Notes: generated by a model from the sequence alone, not told the origin. Counted from the first letter of the stretch, positions 1 through 9,838 are shown. The stretch: 64,000 nucleotides of DNA from Pseudomonadota bacterium (GCA_029782295.1 JAKOVB010000124.1:62001-126000); one strand, 5' to 3'. A program made the numbers and translations.

Positions 1-267
1 CCTGCCGCAGCCAGGGAAGAGAGCCACCAGTCCACCCTGCAACAGCACCCCGACCTTCAAAAAGCCATTACTGCTTACAGTCTGATCAAAGATGGCCTCA
101 ACCAGGACCCCGCCGCCAGCCCGATGAATCAACAAGTGCTTGCCAGAGTCGAGGCCAACATGAACAAGCTGATCCTGGAAGACAAGCTTTCCGACATCAA
201 GCTGCCCCAGATCATAGAAACCCGCACCACCACGCAATCCCGCGGACAGGAACTGACCTTGAATTGA
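1..267 (+). CDS. C-terminal end of a hypothetical protein (partial)
   Basis: Frame 1 is open from the window edge to a TGA at 265-267, giving the last 88 residues of a protein whose start lies outside the window. The visible part is hydrophilic and rich in Gln, Asn and Asp, with no membrane segment, and ends in a Thr/Arg-rich tail (IIETRTTTQSRGQELTLN). I recognise no domain. It is followed after 48 bases by a small membrane protein on the same strand, so the two may be co-transcribed. That the frame is coding is inferred from its codon flavour and clean termination. Confidence 0.55.
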   Translation, partial: PAAAREESHQSTLQQHPDLQKAITAYSLIKDGLNQDPAASPMNQQVLARVEANMNKLILEDKLSDIKLPQIIETRTTTQSRGQELTLN

Positions 268-315
268 CTGCCATCCAATTGACTTCCGACAACCAACCGA
301 ACCGAGGCGCCGACC

Positions 316-660
316 ATGTTGACCAGCATCAACCCGATTTCAACAGCCAGAACCCTATTGCTCAGCATGTCCAGTATCACGGCTGGCTATTGGCTTTACC
401 AGGAAACCAGACGATGGAGAGGCAAGCCATCCCATTCGTTATTGAGCATGAGTATCCTTTGCTCCTTCGTCATCCTGTATGGCGCGCCCGGATTGATCGA
501 ATACGCCGCCCCCGGGAACAGCCACGAAATGTTCATGATCACGCTTAGCGAGTTGACCATCGCCACGCTTCTGATCGCAATGAATCTGCAGTTCTGGAAA
601 ATCGATCAATCGTTCCACTCTCAGCCGACCCCATCCGACCGCATCCAGCAAGACGATTGA
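316..660 (+). CDS. Small membrane protein of unknown function
   Basis: A 114-aa protein with three hydrophobic stretches (about residues 10-27, 42-60 and 72-93) and a charged, polar C-terminus (QPTPSDRIQQDD), which suggests an inner-membrane protein. The ATG at 316 has a GAGG about nine bases upstream, a usable ribosome-binding site. An overlapping frame starting at 264 lacks such a signal and is not hydrophobic, so I left it out. I recognise no family. It lies between a partial unknown gene and the peroxiredoxin gene, with a 140-base gap before the latter, so it is probably not part of the peroxiredoxin unit. Confidence 0.6.
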   Translation: MLTSINPISTARTLLLSMSSITAGYWLYQETRRWRGKPSHSLLSMSILCSFVILYGAPGLIEYAAPGNSHEMFMITLSELTIATLLIAMNLQFWKIDQSFHSQPTPSDRIQQDD

Positions 661-800
661 ACTTAACCATGGCAAGACATTGTTCTTACCGGGCCATAGC
701 CTAAATAAATCAGCCCTATCGATAAAATCAATTAGAAAAATGTTTTAAGTTGAACTAGGCTATTGATCTTTCTCGACCAACCTTCCAAAAGGAGAATTTC

Positions 801-1403
801 ATGGCCGTACTCGTAGGCAAAGCCGCCCCCAGTTTCACCACCGCAGCCGTCATGGGCTGCAACACCATCAAGGAAGATTTCACGCTGGCTGACCACATCA
901 AGGGCAAGTACGCTGTCGTCTTCTTTTATCCGCTGGACTTCACCTTCGTCTGCCCGTCCGAACTGATCGCATTCGATCACCGTCTGGAAGAATTCAAGAA
1001 GCGCGGCGTCGAAGTGGTCGGCGTGTCCATCGACTCCCACTTCACCCACCTGGCCTGGAAGAACACCCCGGTTAACCAGGGCGGCATCGGCAAGGTCGGC
1101 TACCCGCTGATCGCCGACATGAAGCATGACTACTGCAAGGCGTATGACGTCGAAGCAGATGCAGGCGTGGCTTACCGCGGGTCCTTCCTGATCGACAAGG
1201 CTGGTATCGTCCGCCACCAGGTCGTCAATGACCTGCCGCTGGGCCGCAACATCGACGAAATGCTGCGCATGGTCGACGCACTGCAATTCACCGAAGAGCA
1301 TGGCGAAGTCTGCCCGGCCGGCTGGAACAAGGGCAAGCCCGGTATGGACGCCAGCCCCGAAGGCGTAGCGAAGTATCTGGCAGCCAACGCTGACAAGCTG
1401 TAA
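801..1403 (+). CDS. Typical 2-Cys peroxiredoxin (AhpC/TSA family)
   Basis: This 200-aa thiol peroxidase reduces hydrogen peroxide and organic peroxides in the cytoplasm. The peroxidatic cysteine is Cys51 in the signature FYPLDFTFVCPSE, and the resolving cysteine is Cys171 in EVCPAGW, so this is the Prx1/AhpC type in which the two cysteines of a dimer form a disulfide. Length and the C-terminal tail are normal for the family. A strong ribosome-binding site (AGGAG) precedes the ATG, and an intrinsic terminator follows, so the gene is likely a monocistronic unit. No reductase gene (ahpF) is adjacent; the electron donor is therefore probably a thioredoxin-like system encoded elsewhere. Confidence 0.95.
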   Translation: MAVLVGKAAPSFTTAAVMGCNTIKEDFTLADHIKGKYAVVFFYPLDFTFVCPSELIAFDHRLEEFKKRGVEVVGVSIDSHFTHLAWKNTPVNQGGIGKVGYPLIADMKHDYCKAYDVEADAGVAYRGSFLIDKAGIVRHQVVNDLPLGRNIDEMLRMVDALQFTEEHGEVCPAGWNKGKPGMDASPEGVAKYLAANADKL

Positions 1404-1427
1404 CCCGGCGCGTTAGCCACCACCATG

Positions 1428-1459
1428 AAAACGGGGCCCGAGGGCCCCGTTTTCTTTTT
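1428..1459 (+). terminator. Intrinsic terminator after the peroxiredoxin gene
   Basis: The arms AAAACGGGGCCC (1428-1439) and GGGCCCCGTTTT (1442-1453) are perfectly complementary, and the second arm runs into TTTTCTTTTT. It sits 25 bases after the peroxiredoxin stop and also lies just beyond the metZ stop on the other strand. The A-rich left flank lets it act in both directions. Confidence 0.9.
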
Positions 1460-1467
1460 GCATACCG

Positions 1468-2643
1468 CTAGATCGCTTTCAGCCCCCGCTCGACATCGGT
1501 GCGTATATCCTCGATATGCTCCAGTCCGACCGCAATCCGTACCAGACCGTCACCGATCCCCGCCGCCGCCCTTGCCTCGGGCGTCACGCGACTATGCGTC
1601 GTGGTTGCCGGATGCGTGATGGTACTCTTGGCATCGCCGAGGTTAGCGGTGATGGAAAGCAATTGCGTATGGTCGATCATGCGCCAGGCTGCATCCTGCC
1701 CACCCTTGAGATCGAAGGACACGATGCCCCCGCCGGTTTTCTGCTGGCGCATCGCCAACGCATGCTGCGGGTGTGATTCCAGCCCAGGGTAATAGACACG
1801 AGCCACCTGTGGCTGGCCCTCAAGCCATTGCGCCAGCGCCAGCGCGTTGCGTGAATGCGCGTCCATGCGCAGGCTCAGCGTTTCCAGCCCCTTGAGGAAC
1901 ACCCAGGCGTTGAAAGCGCTCATGGTCGGCCCGGCTGTGCGCAGGAAGCCGTACACCGGCTCCATCACATCCTTCTTGCCGAGCACCGCCCCGCCCAGGC
2001 AACGTCCCTGGCCGTCGATGTACTTGGTGGCTGAATGCACGATGATGTCCGCCCCCAGTTCGATCGGCTTTTGCAATGCCGGGGAACAGAAACAGTTGTC
2101 CACGACCAGCTGCGCACCCGCCCGGTGCGCCAGATCGGCCAGCGCAGTGATGTCGCACACTTCTGTCAGCGGATTGGACGGTGTTTCGACGAACAGCAGC
2201 TTGGTGTTCGGCTTCAGGGCCGCCTCCCATTCCCCAAGATCGGTCAAGGACACGAAGGTCACGTCCAGGCCCCAGCGCTTGAGGATATTGCCAAACAGCT
2301 GCACCGTCGTCCCGAACACGCTGCGCGACACCACGACATGGTCACCGGTGGAGCACAGGCCCATCACGCAGGCAAGGATCGCAGACATTCCGCTGGATGT
2401 GGCCACGCAGAACTCAGCCCCCTCCAGTGCCGCCAGCTTGTCCTGGAACATGGTCACTGTCGGATTGGTAAAACGCGAGTAAATGTTGCCCGGCTCCTGA
2501 CCGCCAAAACGTGCGGCCGCTTGGGCGGCACTGTTGTATACGAAGCTGGAGGTCAGGAACATCGCCTCCGAATTCTCGCCGAATTCGGTATGGACACTGC
2601 CGGCGCGTACGCCCAGCGTTTCCGGGTGTTTGGATTGCGTCAT
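1468..2643 (-). CDS. metZ: O-succinylhomoserine sulfhydrylase
   Basis: This PLP enzyme of the Cys/Met metabolism family makes homocysteine directly from O-succinylhomoserine and sulfide, the direct-sulfhydrylation route of methionine synthesis. The 391-aa protein carries the PLP lysine Lys207 in HSATKYIDGQGRCLGG, the phosphate-binding SSGMSAI and the substrate-site ETPSNP. I chose the ATG at 2643 (MTQSKHPETLG), which is preceded by AGAAGGG. An in-frame ATG at 2673 abuts the U-tract of a terminator and would add ten unconserved residues. The leader between purF and this gene carries a SAM-II riboswitch, so expression is probably shut off when S-adenosylmethionine is plentiful. Confidence 0.95.
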   Translation of the reverse strand: MTQSKHPETLGVRAGSVHTEFGENSEAMFLTSSFVYNSAAQAAARFGGQEPGNIYSRFTNPTVTMFQDKLAALEGAEFCVATSSGMSAILACVMGLCSTGDHVVVSRSVFGTTVQLFGNILKRWGLDVTFVSLTDLGEWEAALKPNTKLLFVETPSNPLTEVCDITALADLAHRAGAQLVVDNCFCSPALQKPIELGADIIVHSATKYIDGQGRCLGGAVLGKKDVMEPVYGFLRTAGPTMSAFNAWVFLKGLETLSLRMDAHSRNALALAQWLEGQPQVARVYYPGLESHPQHALAMRQQKTGGGIVSFDLKGGQDAAWRMIDHTQLLSITANLGDAKSTITHPATTTHSRVTPEARAAAGIGDGLVRIAVGLEHIEDIRTDVERGLKAI

Positions 2644-2673
2644 GATCGCCCTTCTCGTCCCGCATGGAGACAT

Positions 2674-2706
2674 AAAAAAACCCGCTTCAGCTATCGCTAA
2701 AACGGG
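2674..2706 (-). terminator. Intrinsic terminator, expression platform of the metZ riboswitch
   Basis: On the minus strand the arms CCCGTTTTAGC (2706-2696) and GCTGAAGCGGG (2691-2681) form an 11-bp stem with two G-U pairs around a GATA loop, followed by seven T (2680-2674). It ends 31 bases before the metZ start. Its left arm can instead pair with the GCTAAAGC strand of the aptamer at 2719-2726, which would break the terminator. It therefore serves both as the purF end and as the regulated stop in front of metZ. Confidence 0.88.
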
Positions 2707-2714
2707 CTTTGTTG

Positions 2715-2773
2715 GCTCGCTTTAGCTGTATTTATATCGCGCCCGCAAGCTGAAACACTCAAATCGGCGCAGT
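2715..2773 (-). promoter_or_regulatory. SAM-II (SAM-alpha) riboswitch aptamer upstream of metZ
   Basis: Read on the minus strand, the leader has stem P1 made of GCGCC (2770-2766) and GGCGC (2743-2739), the conserved GATTTGA on the loop side, and then the strand ATATAAATACAGCTAAAG. This follows the SAM-II consensus (P1, GAUUU in loop 1, UAAA and GCUAAA in the 3' strand that folds back as a pseudoknot). As I recall the published crystal-structure aptamer, the 3' strand aligns without gaps. Loop bases GTGT can pair with ATAC of the 3' strand, and GCTT with AAGC, as a pseudoknot needs. SAM-II is known to control methionine-synthesis genes. The identification comes from reading the bases, not from a covariance search. 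Confidence 0.85.
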
Positions 2774-2777
2774 CCGC

Positions 2778-2806
2778 ACAATAAAACCTGCGGCACTCGT
2801 TGTCAA
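2778..2806 (-). promoter_or_regulatory. Sigma-70 promoter of the metZ leader
   Basis: On the minus strand TTGACA (2806-2801) and TATTGT (2783-2778) are separated by 17 bases. The -35 begins at the base after the purF stop codon. Transcription would start near 2773, so the RNA begins almost exactly at the first stem of the riboswitch. Confidence 0.75.
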
Positions 2807-4351
2807 TCAGGCGGCCTCTTCTTCTTCCTGATTCTCAGAACCCACCAGGTTCAGATCGAGCTGCGTGCTGGAATTGGCCGGTTTCTTTTTCTTGTCGCCA
2901 TCGCTACGGGCTGCCTCGATCGCTGCGAGATATTCCTCGGTAATGTCACCGGTCACGTAGTCACCGTCGAAGCAGGAGCAATCGAACCGGGTAATGTTCG
3001 GGTTGCTCAACTGGATATCGCGCACCAGGGCATCCAGATCCTGATAAATCAGGGCATCGGCACCGATTTCCTTGCAAATCTCTTCATCGGTGCGGCCGGT
3101 CGCCAGCAGTTCGTCACGGGAAGGCATGTCGATACCATAAACGTTGGGGAAACGTACCGGCGGCGCCGCAGATGCGAAGAAGACCTTGTTGGCCCCGGCC
3201 TCACGCGCCATCTGCACAATGCGCTGCGAGGTCGTACCACGCACGATGGAGTCGTCGACCAGCAGCACGTTCTTGCCCTTGAATTCCATGCCGATCGGGT
3301 TCAGTTTCTGGCGTACCGACTTCTTGCGCAACGCCTGACCCGGCATGATGAAGGTCCGTCCAATATACCGGTTCTTGATAAAACCTTCGCGATAAGTCAG
3401 GTTGAGCGCATTGGCCAATTGAAGCGCCGAGGGACGACTGGTATCCGGGATGGGGATCACCACGTCGATTTGCAGATGCTTCCATTCGCGATGGATCTTT
3501 TCGGCCAGGCTTTCGCCCATGTGCAGACGGGTCTGGTAAACCGATACGCCATCGATGACAGAGTCAGGACGAGCAAGATAGACATATTCGAAAATGCACG
3601 GGGTCAGTTGCGGATTTTCCGCACACTGGCGTGAATGGAAGTTCCCATCCATGTCGATGAAGATCGCTTCACCCGGCGCCACATCACGGACCAACTGGAA
3701 GCCCAGCACATCCAGTGCGACACTCTCCGATGCCACGATATGCTCGACACCCTTTTCGGTTTCCTGCTTGCCGATCACCAGCGGACGGATGCCGTGCGGG
3801 TCACGGAAGGCCAGCAGGCCATAGTTGGCAATCATCGCCACCACACCGTAGGCGCCCTTGACACGACGGTGCACACCCGCAACCGCATTGAAAATCATGT
3901 CCACATCCAGCGCGGCGCTGCGAGCCGTACTTTCGATTTCGTGCGCCAGCACATTCAGCAGCACCTCGGAGTCGGAACTGGTGTTGATATGGCGCAGATC
4001 CTGACGGAACATCTCATGCTTCAATTGCTCTGAATTCGTCAGGTTGCCGTTATGACCCAGAACGATACCGAACGGGGAATTCACATAGAACGGCTGGGCT
4101 TCCGCGGCAGAAGACGACCCTGCTGTCGGGTATCGTACATGGGCGATGCCGACATTACCGATCAGGCTCCGCATGTGACGTGTCTGAAACACGTCCTGCA
4201 CCAACCCATTGTTTTTGTGCATGTAAAAAGTGCCGCCATCACTGGTGACGATGCCGGCAGCATCCTGTCCGCGATGCTGAAGCACAAGCAATCCGTCATA
4301 TAGCAACTGGTTGACAGGATTCTTGCCGACAATGCCGATAATTCCGCACAT
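2807..4351 (-). CDS. purF: Amidophosphoribosyltransferase
   Basis: This enzyme catalyses the first committed step of purine synthesis, forming phosphoribosylamine from PRPP and glutamine. The 514-aa protein starts MCGIIGI, so Cys2 becomes the N-terminal nucleophile of the glutaminase domain once Met is removed; there is no propeptide, as in the E. coli type. The glutaminase domain covers roughly residues 2-235, and the PRPP-binding loop [13 protein letters not shown] is at 363-375 in the phosphoribosyltransferase half. The C-terminus has an acidic tail (QEEEEAA). cvpA lies 28 bases upstream on the same strand, the usual cvpA-purF arrangement. Confidence 0.97.
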   Translation of the reverse strand: MCGIIGIVGKNPVNQLLYDGLLVLQHRGQDAAGIVTSDGGTFYMHKNNGLVQDVFQTRHMRSLIGNVGIAHVRYPTAGSSSAAEAQPFYVNSPFGIVLGHNGNLTNSEQLKHEMFRQDLRHINTSSDSEVLLNVLAHEIESTARSAALDVDMIFNAVAGVHRRVKGAYGVVAMIANYGLLAFRDPHGIRPLVIGKQETEKGVEHIVASESVALDVLGFQLVRDVAPGEAIFIDMDGNFHSRQCAENPQLTPCIFEYVYLARPDSVIDGVSVYQTRLHMGESLAEKIHREWKHLQIDVVIPIPDTSRPSALQLANALNLTYREGFIKNRYIGRTFIMPGQALRKKSVRQKLNPIGMEFKGKNVLLVDDSIVRGTTSQRIVQMAREAGANKVFFASAAPPVRFPNVYGIDMPSRDELLATGRTDEEICKEIGADALIYQDLDALVRDIQLSNPNITRFDCSCFDGDYVTGDITEEYLAAIEAARSDGDKKKKPANSSTQLDLNLVGSENQEEEEAA

Positions 4352-4379
4352 TTTCGATAGTCCGCTCTAAAAGTGAGTT

Positions 4380-4868
4380 CTAAAATTTAACATGCGTGGC
4401 GATTCCCGATGGCAACCAGGGCAATGCGCTGGTCACCAGTGCCTCGAAGGGGGCGCTGAACATCGCATTGCGCCAACGCGCATCCTGCGGGACGGAGGTC
4501 AGGCCGGCCAGCAAAACCAGCACACTGACGATCAGTATCCCACGTGCCAGGCCAAACAGCGCACCCAACCAACGATCCAGCCAACCCAAACCGACCTTCT
4601 TAAATACTTCAGAAAGTGCGATTGCAAGCAGGCTGCTGACCAACAAGGTCGCCAAAAACAGAATGACAAACGCAGCCAGCAAGCGCAGCGATTCGCTTGG
4701 AATCGACTCAGGTAGCAATGGTGCCAGCTCCAGCGTATAGAACCGTGCCACAAAGAATGCCGCTACCCATCCGGCCAGCGCGAGGATTTCTCTCAGAAAC
4801 CCCCTCATCATGCTCAGCAGGATGGACAGACCAACCACCGCGAGCACGGCATAATCAAAAACGGTCAT
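4380..4868 (-). CDS. cvpA: CvpA family membrane protein
   Basis: A 162-aa inner-membrane protein with about four hydrophobic segments, starting MTVFDYAVLAVVG and carrying the family feature GFLREILALAGWV near residues 24-36. CvpA was first known for colicin V production and is linked to envelope stress and metal or bile tolerance; its biochemical role is not settled. Its ATG shares one base with the TAA of the SPOR gene upstream (TAATG), which indicates translational coupling. It precedes purF as in many proteobacteria. Confidence 0.9.
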   Translation of the reverse strand: MTVFDYAVLAVVGLSILLSMMRGFLREILALAGWVAAFFVARFYTLELAPLLPESIPSESLRLLAAFVILFLATLLVSSLLAIALSEVFKKVGLGWLDRWLGALFGLARGILIVSVLVLLAGLTSVPQDARWRNAMFSAPFEALVTSALPWLPSGIATHVKF

Positions 4869-5581
4869 TACTTGTTGGCGACAATCATGGCCGCCACGCC
4901 GGCAGCCTTCAGTTTATTCAATGCGGTTTCAGCCTCACCCCGGGTCGCAAAGGATCCTGTACGCAGGCGAATCTTGGGACCTTTGGGGGTTTCCAGCTTT
5001 TCCTTGCTCACATGAAAACCCTGCGCAGCCAACTTCCCTTCCAGTTCCGACAACTTCGGACCTTCCGTGAACACGCCGATCTGGACCGTAAAGGCCCCTT
5101 TCTTGGCATTTGGCTTTTGCACAGACGAAGCAGGCTTGGCCACAGTTTTTTCGACTGACGCGGTTTCGACCGGTTTTGCAGAAGTTTCTACGGCCTTCGA
5201 AGTGGTTTCAGCTGCCTTGGTCGGCACGGCCAGAGACTTGGCCTCGGGAGCAGGCTTTTCATGCACCGGCTTGACCGGGGTGGAATCAGGTTTTGAAACT
5301 GGCACGGAAACAGCCTTGGGTTTCTCCAGAGGCGGGGCCAGTTCGACAGGAGCGGACACGGACTGGGGAGTCACCGGCACGATCCTGGAGGTGAAATCCC
5401 CGCCATCCTGACTGGGGATGCTGATGGCGATATCCTGCTGACTGGGTTTCACCTCACGGTCATCAAGAATCATAGGCAACACGGTTACCATTAACAGCAC
5501 CAAGGCAATGGCCCCGACCAGACGGCGGCGGGCGCGTTTCCTGAACTGTATTTCCTGCTCGCTTAACTGATTGGCTGCCAT
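4868..5581 (-). CDS. SPOR-domain membrane protein (DedD-like)
   Basis: A 237-aa protein with a short cytoplasmic N-terminus rich in Arg (about 1-20), one membrane segment (about 21-40), a long Pro/Lys/Val/Ala-rich periplasmic linker (about 60-155) and a C-terminal SPOR domain (about 158-236, beginning KGAFTVQIGVFTEGPKL). SPOR domains bind denuded peptidoglycan glycan strands at the division septum, so a DedD-like cell-division role is likely. The start overlaps the folC end by 19 bases and the stop overlaps the cvpA start by one base; folC-dedD-cvpA is a conserved string. Confidence 0.88.
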   Translation of the reverse strand: MAANQLSEQEIQFRKRARRRLVGAIALVLLMVTVLPMILDDREVKPSQQDIAISIPSQDGGDFTSRIVPVTPQSVSAPVELAPPLEKPKAVSVPVSKPDSTPVKPVHEKPAPEAKSLAVPTKAAETTSKAVETSAKPVETASVEKTVAKPASSVQKPNAKKGAFTVQIGVFTEGPKLSELEGKLAAQGFHVSKEKLETPKGPKIRLRTGSFATRGEAETALNKLKAAGVAAMIVANK

Positions 5582-6870
5582 GCGTCACCCAGAGTTCCCG
5601 GTAGCGCGTGCATCACATCGGCTACCGTGTAGAAAGATCCAAACACAACGATTCTATCATTTTCGCTTGCACCGAGACAGGCTTGACGGAATGCGGAAAC
5701 AACGTCTTCGTAACTGTACACCGGGACATTGACCGCCAAACGGTCCAGACACTCCGACATCACCGAGGCATCCGCACCACGAGGCGCATGGATGCCCGCC
5801 ACATACCAGGCATCGATGACCGGCAGAAGATGTCTCAACACGCCGACGATATCCTTATCCGCCAGCATTGCAGTCACGGCCAGCGTGCGGCCAGTCACAG
5901 GCCGCCTGATCAGATTCTCCGCCAGCCCCTGCGCAGCATGGGGGTTGTGGGCCACATCCAGAATTAGTAGCGGACTGGCTCCCAGAACCTGAAACCGGCC
6001 AGACAGACGCACATTCGACAAACCGGCACGCATGGCATCCTCCCTGACCGGCAAAACCGCTTGCAAGGATTGAACCGCTTCCAGCACACACGACGCATTC
6101 ATCAACTGGAAGCCGCCACTGAGTGCCGGCAACGGCAAGGCCTCGGACCTCCTGCCAGAGGAGGTGAAATCCCATCCCTGCCCATGCTGCTCAAAGAAAA
6201 AATCCTGACCCAGGTATCTTATGTCAGCGCCAATATTCCGGGCGCAGACCTTTAACGATTCAGGCGGCTGCGGATCGCCACAGATGGCAGGAACACCTGA
6301 ACGATATATTCCGGCCTTTTCCAGCCCGATCTCCTCCCGCGTGTTGCCAAGATAATCCATGTGATCAAGATCAACGCTGGTCACAATGGCGCATGCCGGC
6401 TCGAAGCAGTTGACTGCGTCGAGCCGACCTCCCAGCCCAACTTCGAGGATGACAACATCGACCCCGACACGCATGAAATGCCACATGGCCGCCAGGGTGC
6501 CGAATTCAAAATAAGTCAGGGGTGTTTCGGCGCGTTGCTGCTCGATGGCAGCAAAAGCCTGGCACAAGGCCTCGTCAGTCACCTCCTGTGCATCCAGGCG
6601 GACCCGCTCGTTGTAGCGCAACAGATGGGGGGAGGTATAACAGCCAACGCGATAGCCCGCCTCCAGGTAAATACGCTCCAGCATGGCACACGTGGAGCCC
6701 TTCCCGTTGGTTCCACCGACGACGATGACGGGAAATGCCGGCTTCAGGCCCAGCCTGTCGCGCACCTGGCTCACACGGTCCAGGCCGAGCGCGATGGACT
6801 TCGGGTGCAGTTGCTCAAGATAAGCCAGCCAACCTGGCAGGTCGGCCGGCAAATGCTGGGGATCAGGCAA
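5563..6870 (-). CDS. folC: Bifunctional folylpolyglutamate / dihydrofolate synthase
   Basis: This cytoplasmic ATP-dependent ligase adds glutamate to folates and also makes dihydrofolate from dihydropteroate. The 435-aa protein has the Mur-ligase-type P-loop GGTNGKGST at residues 52-60, a metal-binding HMDYLG segment near 170, and the C-terminal glutamate-ligase domain with [15 protein letters not shown]. The N-terminal part ([16 protein letters not shown]) is typical of FolC. Its ATG overlaps the accD stop by 8 bases, so translation is probably coupled within the accD-folC-dedD-cvpA-purF string. Confidence 0.96.
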   Translation of the reverse strand: MPDPQHLPADLPGWLAYLEQLHPKSIALGLDRVSQVRDRLGLKPAFPVIVVGGTNGKGSTCAMLERIYLEAGYRVGCYTSPHLLRYNERVRLDAQEVTDEALCQAFAAIEQQRAETPLTYFEFGTLAAMWHFMRVGVDVVILEVGLGGRLDAVNCFEPACAIVTSVDLDHMDYLGNTREEIGLEKAGIYRSGVPAICGDPQPPESLKVCARNIGADIRYLGQDFFFEQHGQGWDFTSSGRRSEALPLPALSGGFQLMNASCVLEAVQSLQAVLPVREDAMRAGLSNVRLSGRFQVLGASPLLILDVAHNPHAAQGLAENLIRRPVTGRTLAVTAMLADKDIVGVLRHLLPVIDAWYVAGIHAPRGADASVMSECLDRLAVNVPVYSYEDVVSAFRQACLGASENDRIVVFGSFYTVADVMHALPGTLGDAWQPIS

Positions 6871-7729
6871 CGGCAGAAAGACGCATCATGTTGCCAATCA
6901 GCGTGGAAAGTTTGTCGCGCATTTCGCGACGGTCAACGATCAGGTCGATCGCACCGTGCTCAAGCAGGAATTCGGAACGCTGAAATCCTTCCGGCAGCGT
7001 TTCACGCACTGTCTGCTCAATCACGCGAGGGCCGGCAAATCCGATCAGGGCCTGCGGTTCGCCGATGATGATGTCGCCCAGCATGGCAAAGCTGGCGGAA
7101 ACGCCCCCCATGGTAGGATCGGTCAGCACGGAAATGAAAGGGAGTTGCGCGCGGCTGAGCTGGGTCAGCGCCGCGCTGGTCTTGGCCATCTGCATCAGGG
7201 AGAACAGGCCTTCCTGCATGCGGGCGCCACCACTGGCTGAGAAACAGATGAATGGAGCCTTCTGCTCGATAGCCACCTGCACACCGCGCACGAAACGCTC
7301 TCCGACCACCGACCCCATGGATCCGCCCTGATACTTGAACTCGAAGGCCGCCGCGACCACAGGAATGGTCTTGATCGCGCCCTGCATCACGACCAGCGCA
7401 TCCGTTTCGCCGGTTTCCGCCTGGCTGGCCTTGATCCGATCGATATAACGACGGCTGTCCTTGAATTTCAGCGGATCCAGAGGCGTTACTTCGGCCCCGA
7501 TTTCGTAACGCCCCTCGGGATCGAGCACAAAATCCAGACGGGTTCGCGCGGAAATCCGGTTATGGTAACTGCACTTGGGGCAGACTTCCTGGTTGTTTTC
7601 CAGATCGGTACGATAGAGCACTGCCTCACAGGAAGGGCACTTGCTCCATAACCCTTCCGGCACGGTTTTTTTGGATTCGCCAAGGCTACGCTTGATCTTG
7701 GGGGGGAGGAGTTTCTGTAACCAGCTCAT
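6863..7729 (-). CDS. accD: Acetyl-CoA carboxylase carboxyltransferase subunit beta
   Basis: AccD and AccA form the carboxyltransferase that moves the carboxyl group from biotin to acetyl-CoA, the first step of fatty-acid synthesis. The 288-aa protein carries the N-terminal zinc ribbon with Cys31, Cys34, Cys50 and Cys53 (CPSC and CPKC) and the carboxylase fold with GGARMQEG and the oxyanion segment [12 protein letters not shown] start it at [10 protein letters not shown] (7729), preceded by AGAGG; an upstream in-frame ATG at 7774 would overlap trpA and add unconserved residues. trpA ends 10 bases upstream; the trpFBA-accD-folC order is common in proteobacteria. Confidence 0.96.
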   Translation of the reverse strand: MSWLQKLLPPKIKRSLGESKKTVPEGLWSKCPSCEAVLYRTDLENNQEVCPKCSYHNRISARTRLDFVLDPEGRYEIGAEVTPLDPLKFKDSRRYIDRIKASQAETGETDALVVMQGAIKTIPVVAAAFEFKYQGGSMGSVVGERFVRGVQVAIEQKAPFICFSASGGARMQEGLFSLMQMAKTSAALTQLSRAQLPFISVLTDPTMGGVSASFAMLGDIIIGEPQALIGFAGPRVIEQTVRETLPEGFQRSEFLLEHGAIDLIVDRREMRDKLSTLIGNMMRLSAVA

Positions 7730-7739
7730 GGGTAACCTC

Positions 7740-8540
7740 TTATTTTGCGTCGATTGCGCTACGCAATTCGGCAATCAGCTTGCCGACATTTGCAACCACG
7801 TCGTTTTCAGACGAATTCTCGACTTCCTGAACAGTACGACTACCTACGACAACCGCATCGCCGATCTCGGAGATCGCTTTCGCCGTCGCTGCATCACGTA
7901 CGCCGAACCCGACACCGATCGGCAGGGCCGTATGCTGGCGAATTGCAGCAACCTTGCTCGCCACATCGGCAACGTCCAGATTTGCCGCACCGGTCACGCC
8001 GCGCAGGGAAACGTAATAGATGAAGCCACTGGCCGCATCAACAACACGTTGCACGCGGGCCGGCTCCGTCGTCGGTGACAGCAGAAAAATGGTGTCGATT
8101 CCATGTCGTTTCAGAACCGAGACGAATTCCGCGCACTCTTCAGGCGGATAATCCACCGTCAGAACGCCATCGACACCACTTGTGGCCGCCATCGTCGCAA
8201 ACTGCTCATAGCCCATGGCCTCGATCGGATTGGCATACCCCATCAGCACGACAGGCGTTTCAGCATCCTGTTTGCGGAACTCCGCCACCATGCCCAGCAC
8301 CTTGCGCAAGGTCACATGGTGCGCCAAAGCACGCTCGCTGGCACGCTGGATCACCGGGCCATCCGCCATTGGATCGGAGAAAGGCACTCCCAACTCGATC
8401 AGGTTTGCGCCACTCTTCACCATCGCATGCATGAGCGGCACCGTCTTCTCAGGATTCGGGTCACCTGCGGTAACGAACGGGATCAGCGCCTTGCGCCCGG
8501 ATTGTTTCAGCGCTGCAAATACATTCCGTATACGACTCAC
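7740..8540 (-). CDS. trpA: Tryptophan synthase alpha chain
   Basis: The alpha subunit cleaves indole-3-glycerol phosphate and passes indole through a tunnel to TrpB. The 266-aa TIM-barrel protein has the catalytic pair Glu49 and Asp60 in [16 protein letters not shown], at the positions known from the Salmonella enzyme. The start is GTG at 8540, overlapping the trpB TGA as GTGA, which indicates translational coupling. An AGGGG lies about ten bases upstream of it. The longer open frame to 8705 is only trpB read in another frame. Confidence 0.96.
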   Translation of the reverse strand: MSRIRNVFAALKQSGRKALIPFVTAGDPNPEKTVPLMHAMVKSGANLIELGVPFSDPMADGPVIQRASERALAHHVTLRKVLGMVAEFRKQDAETPVVLMGYANPIEAMGYEQFATMAATSGVDGVLTVDYPPEECAEFVSVLKRHGIDTIFLLSPTTEPARVQRVVDAASGFIYYVSLRGVTGAANLDVADVASKVAAIRQHTALPIGVGFGVRDAATAKAISEIGDAVVVGSRTVQEVENSSENDVVANVGKLIAELRSAIDAK

Positions 8541-9739
8541 AGCGTGATCCCCTTGATACGAGCAACAGTGTTCATGTCCTTGTCGCCACGACCGGACAGA
8601 TTCACCAACAGCACTTTGTCCTTGCCCATGGTCGGGGCGATCTTGATGGCATGTGCCAGTGCGTGGCTCGATTCCAGAGCGGGGATGATGCCTTCGAACT
8701 TGCACAGTGCATCGAAAGCATTGATGGCTTCGTCATCGTCAATAGCGACATACTGCGCACGATGAATATCCTTCAACAGGCAGTGTTCCGGTCCGACACC
8801 GGGATAATCCAGCCCAGCAGAGATCGAATGCGTCTCGATGATCTGGCCATCTTCATCCTGCATCAGGTATACCTTGTTGCCATGCAGCACGCCGACCTTG
8901 GCATTGCCGGTCAGGGGGGCCGCGTGCTGGCCGGAAGCAATGCCGTGACCGCCGGCTTCCACGCCGATCAGTTGCACGCCCTCCTCCTCGATATAAGGAT
9001 GGAAAATCCCGATCGCATTGGAACCGCCTCCAACACAGGCAATCACGGCATCCGGCTGACGCCCGATCAGTTCTGGCATCTGCACCTTGGCTTCATTGCC
9101 GATCACACACTGGAAGTCGCGCACCATCATCGGATAAGGATGCGGACCTGCGGCGGTACCAAAGATGTAGAAGGTGCTCTCGACGTTGGTCACCCAGTCA
9201 CGGATGGCTTCATTGCAGGCATCCTTAAGTGTGCGCGAGCCGCTTTCCACGGGCACCACGGTTGCGCCCAGCAGTTTCATGCGGAATACGTTGGGAGCCT
9301 GGCGCTGAACGTCTTCGGCCCCCATGTAGACGATGCACTCCATGCCGAATCTGGCCGCCACGGTCGCAGTCGCCACCCCGTGCATCCCCGCGCCGGTTTC
9401 GGCGATGACGCGCTTCTTGCCCATGCGCTTGGCCAGCAGGGCCTGCCCGATCGCGTTGTTGATCTTATGTGCACCGGTGTGGTTGAGGTCTTCGCGCTTG
9501 AGATAAATCTGCGCGCCACCGAAATGCTCGGAGAGGCGTTTGGCGTGATAAATCGGACTGGGTCGCCCGACGTAGTATTTCAACTCATGGGCGAATTCTG
9601 CCTTGAACTCGGGATCATCGCGAAAATGAAGATACTGACGACGCAATTCTTCCACCGCAGGGATCAGCGTTTCCGCCATGTAGATGCCGCCAAACTGGCC
9701 AAAATGGCCACCAGCATCAGGAAAATCATACTTGCCCAT
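8537..9739 (-). CDS. trpB: Tryptophan synthase beta chain
   Basis: This PLP enzyme condenses indole with serine to give tryptophan. The 400-aa protein has the PLP lysine Lys92 in [11 protein letters not shown] and the phosphate-binding glycines GGGSNAIG. I start it at [14 protein letters not shown] (9739), with GGAG about ten bases upstream; the reading frame runs open to 9805 but those residues are not TrpB-like. It overlaps trpA by four bases. A 239-base gap separates it from trpF, unusually wide for this operon. Confidence 0.96.
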   Translation of the reverse strand: MGKYDFPDAGGHFGQFGGIYMAETLIPAVEELRRQYLHFRDDPEFKAEFAHELKYYVGRPSPIYHAKRLSEHFGGAQIYLKREDLNHTGAHKINNAIGQALLAKRMGKKRVIAETGAGMHGVATATVAARFGMECIVYMGAEDVQRQAPNVFRMKLLGATVVPVESGSRTLKDACNEAIRDWVTNVESTFYIFGTAAGPHPYPMMVRDFQCVIGNEAKVQMPELIGRQPDAVIACVGGGSNAIGIFHPYIEEEGVQLIGVEAGGHGIASGQHAAPLTGNAKVGVLHGNKVYLMQDEDGQIIETHSISAGLDYPGVGPEHCLLKDIHRAQYVAIDDDEAINAFDALCKFEGIIPALESSHALAHAIKIAPTMGKDKVLLVNLSGRGDKDMNTVARIKGITL

Positions 9740-9838
9740 ACAGAGCCTGCTCCATTTGGTTATGGTTGTGCGTCGGTTGCGCCCTGAGTGCAAATGCAGG
9801 CGCATACCGAGCGATTTTGTTAATACTGAAACGGGTAT

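Noticed and set aside
661-800. OxyR-type operator upstream of the peroxiredoxin gene (ATAG at 696, CTAT at 716 and 760)
   Set aside because: The half-sites do not have the 7-base spacing of the OxyR ATAG-CTAT-ATAG-CTAT pattern, so they look accidental.
2644-2673. Earlier metZ start codon at 2673
   Set aside because: It directly follows the terminator T-run, lacks an SD and adds ten residues without family similarity; the ATG at 2643 fits better.
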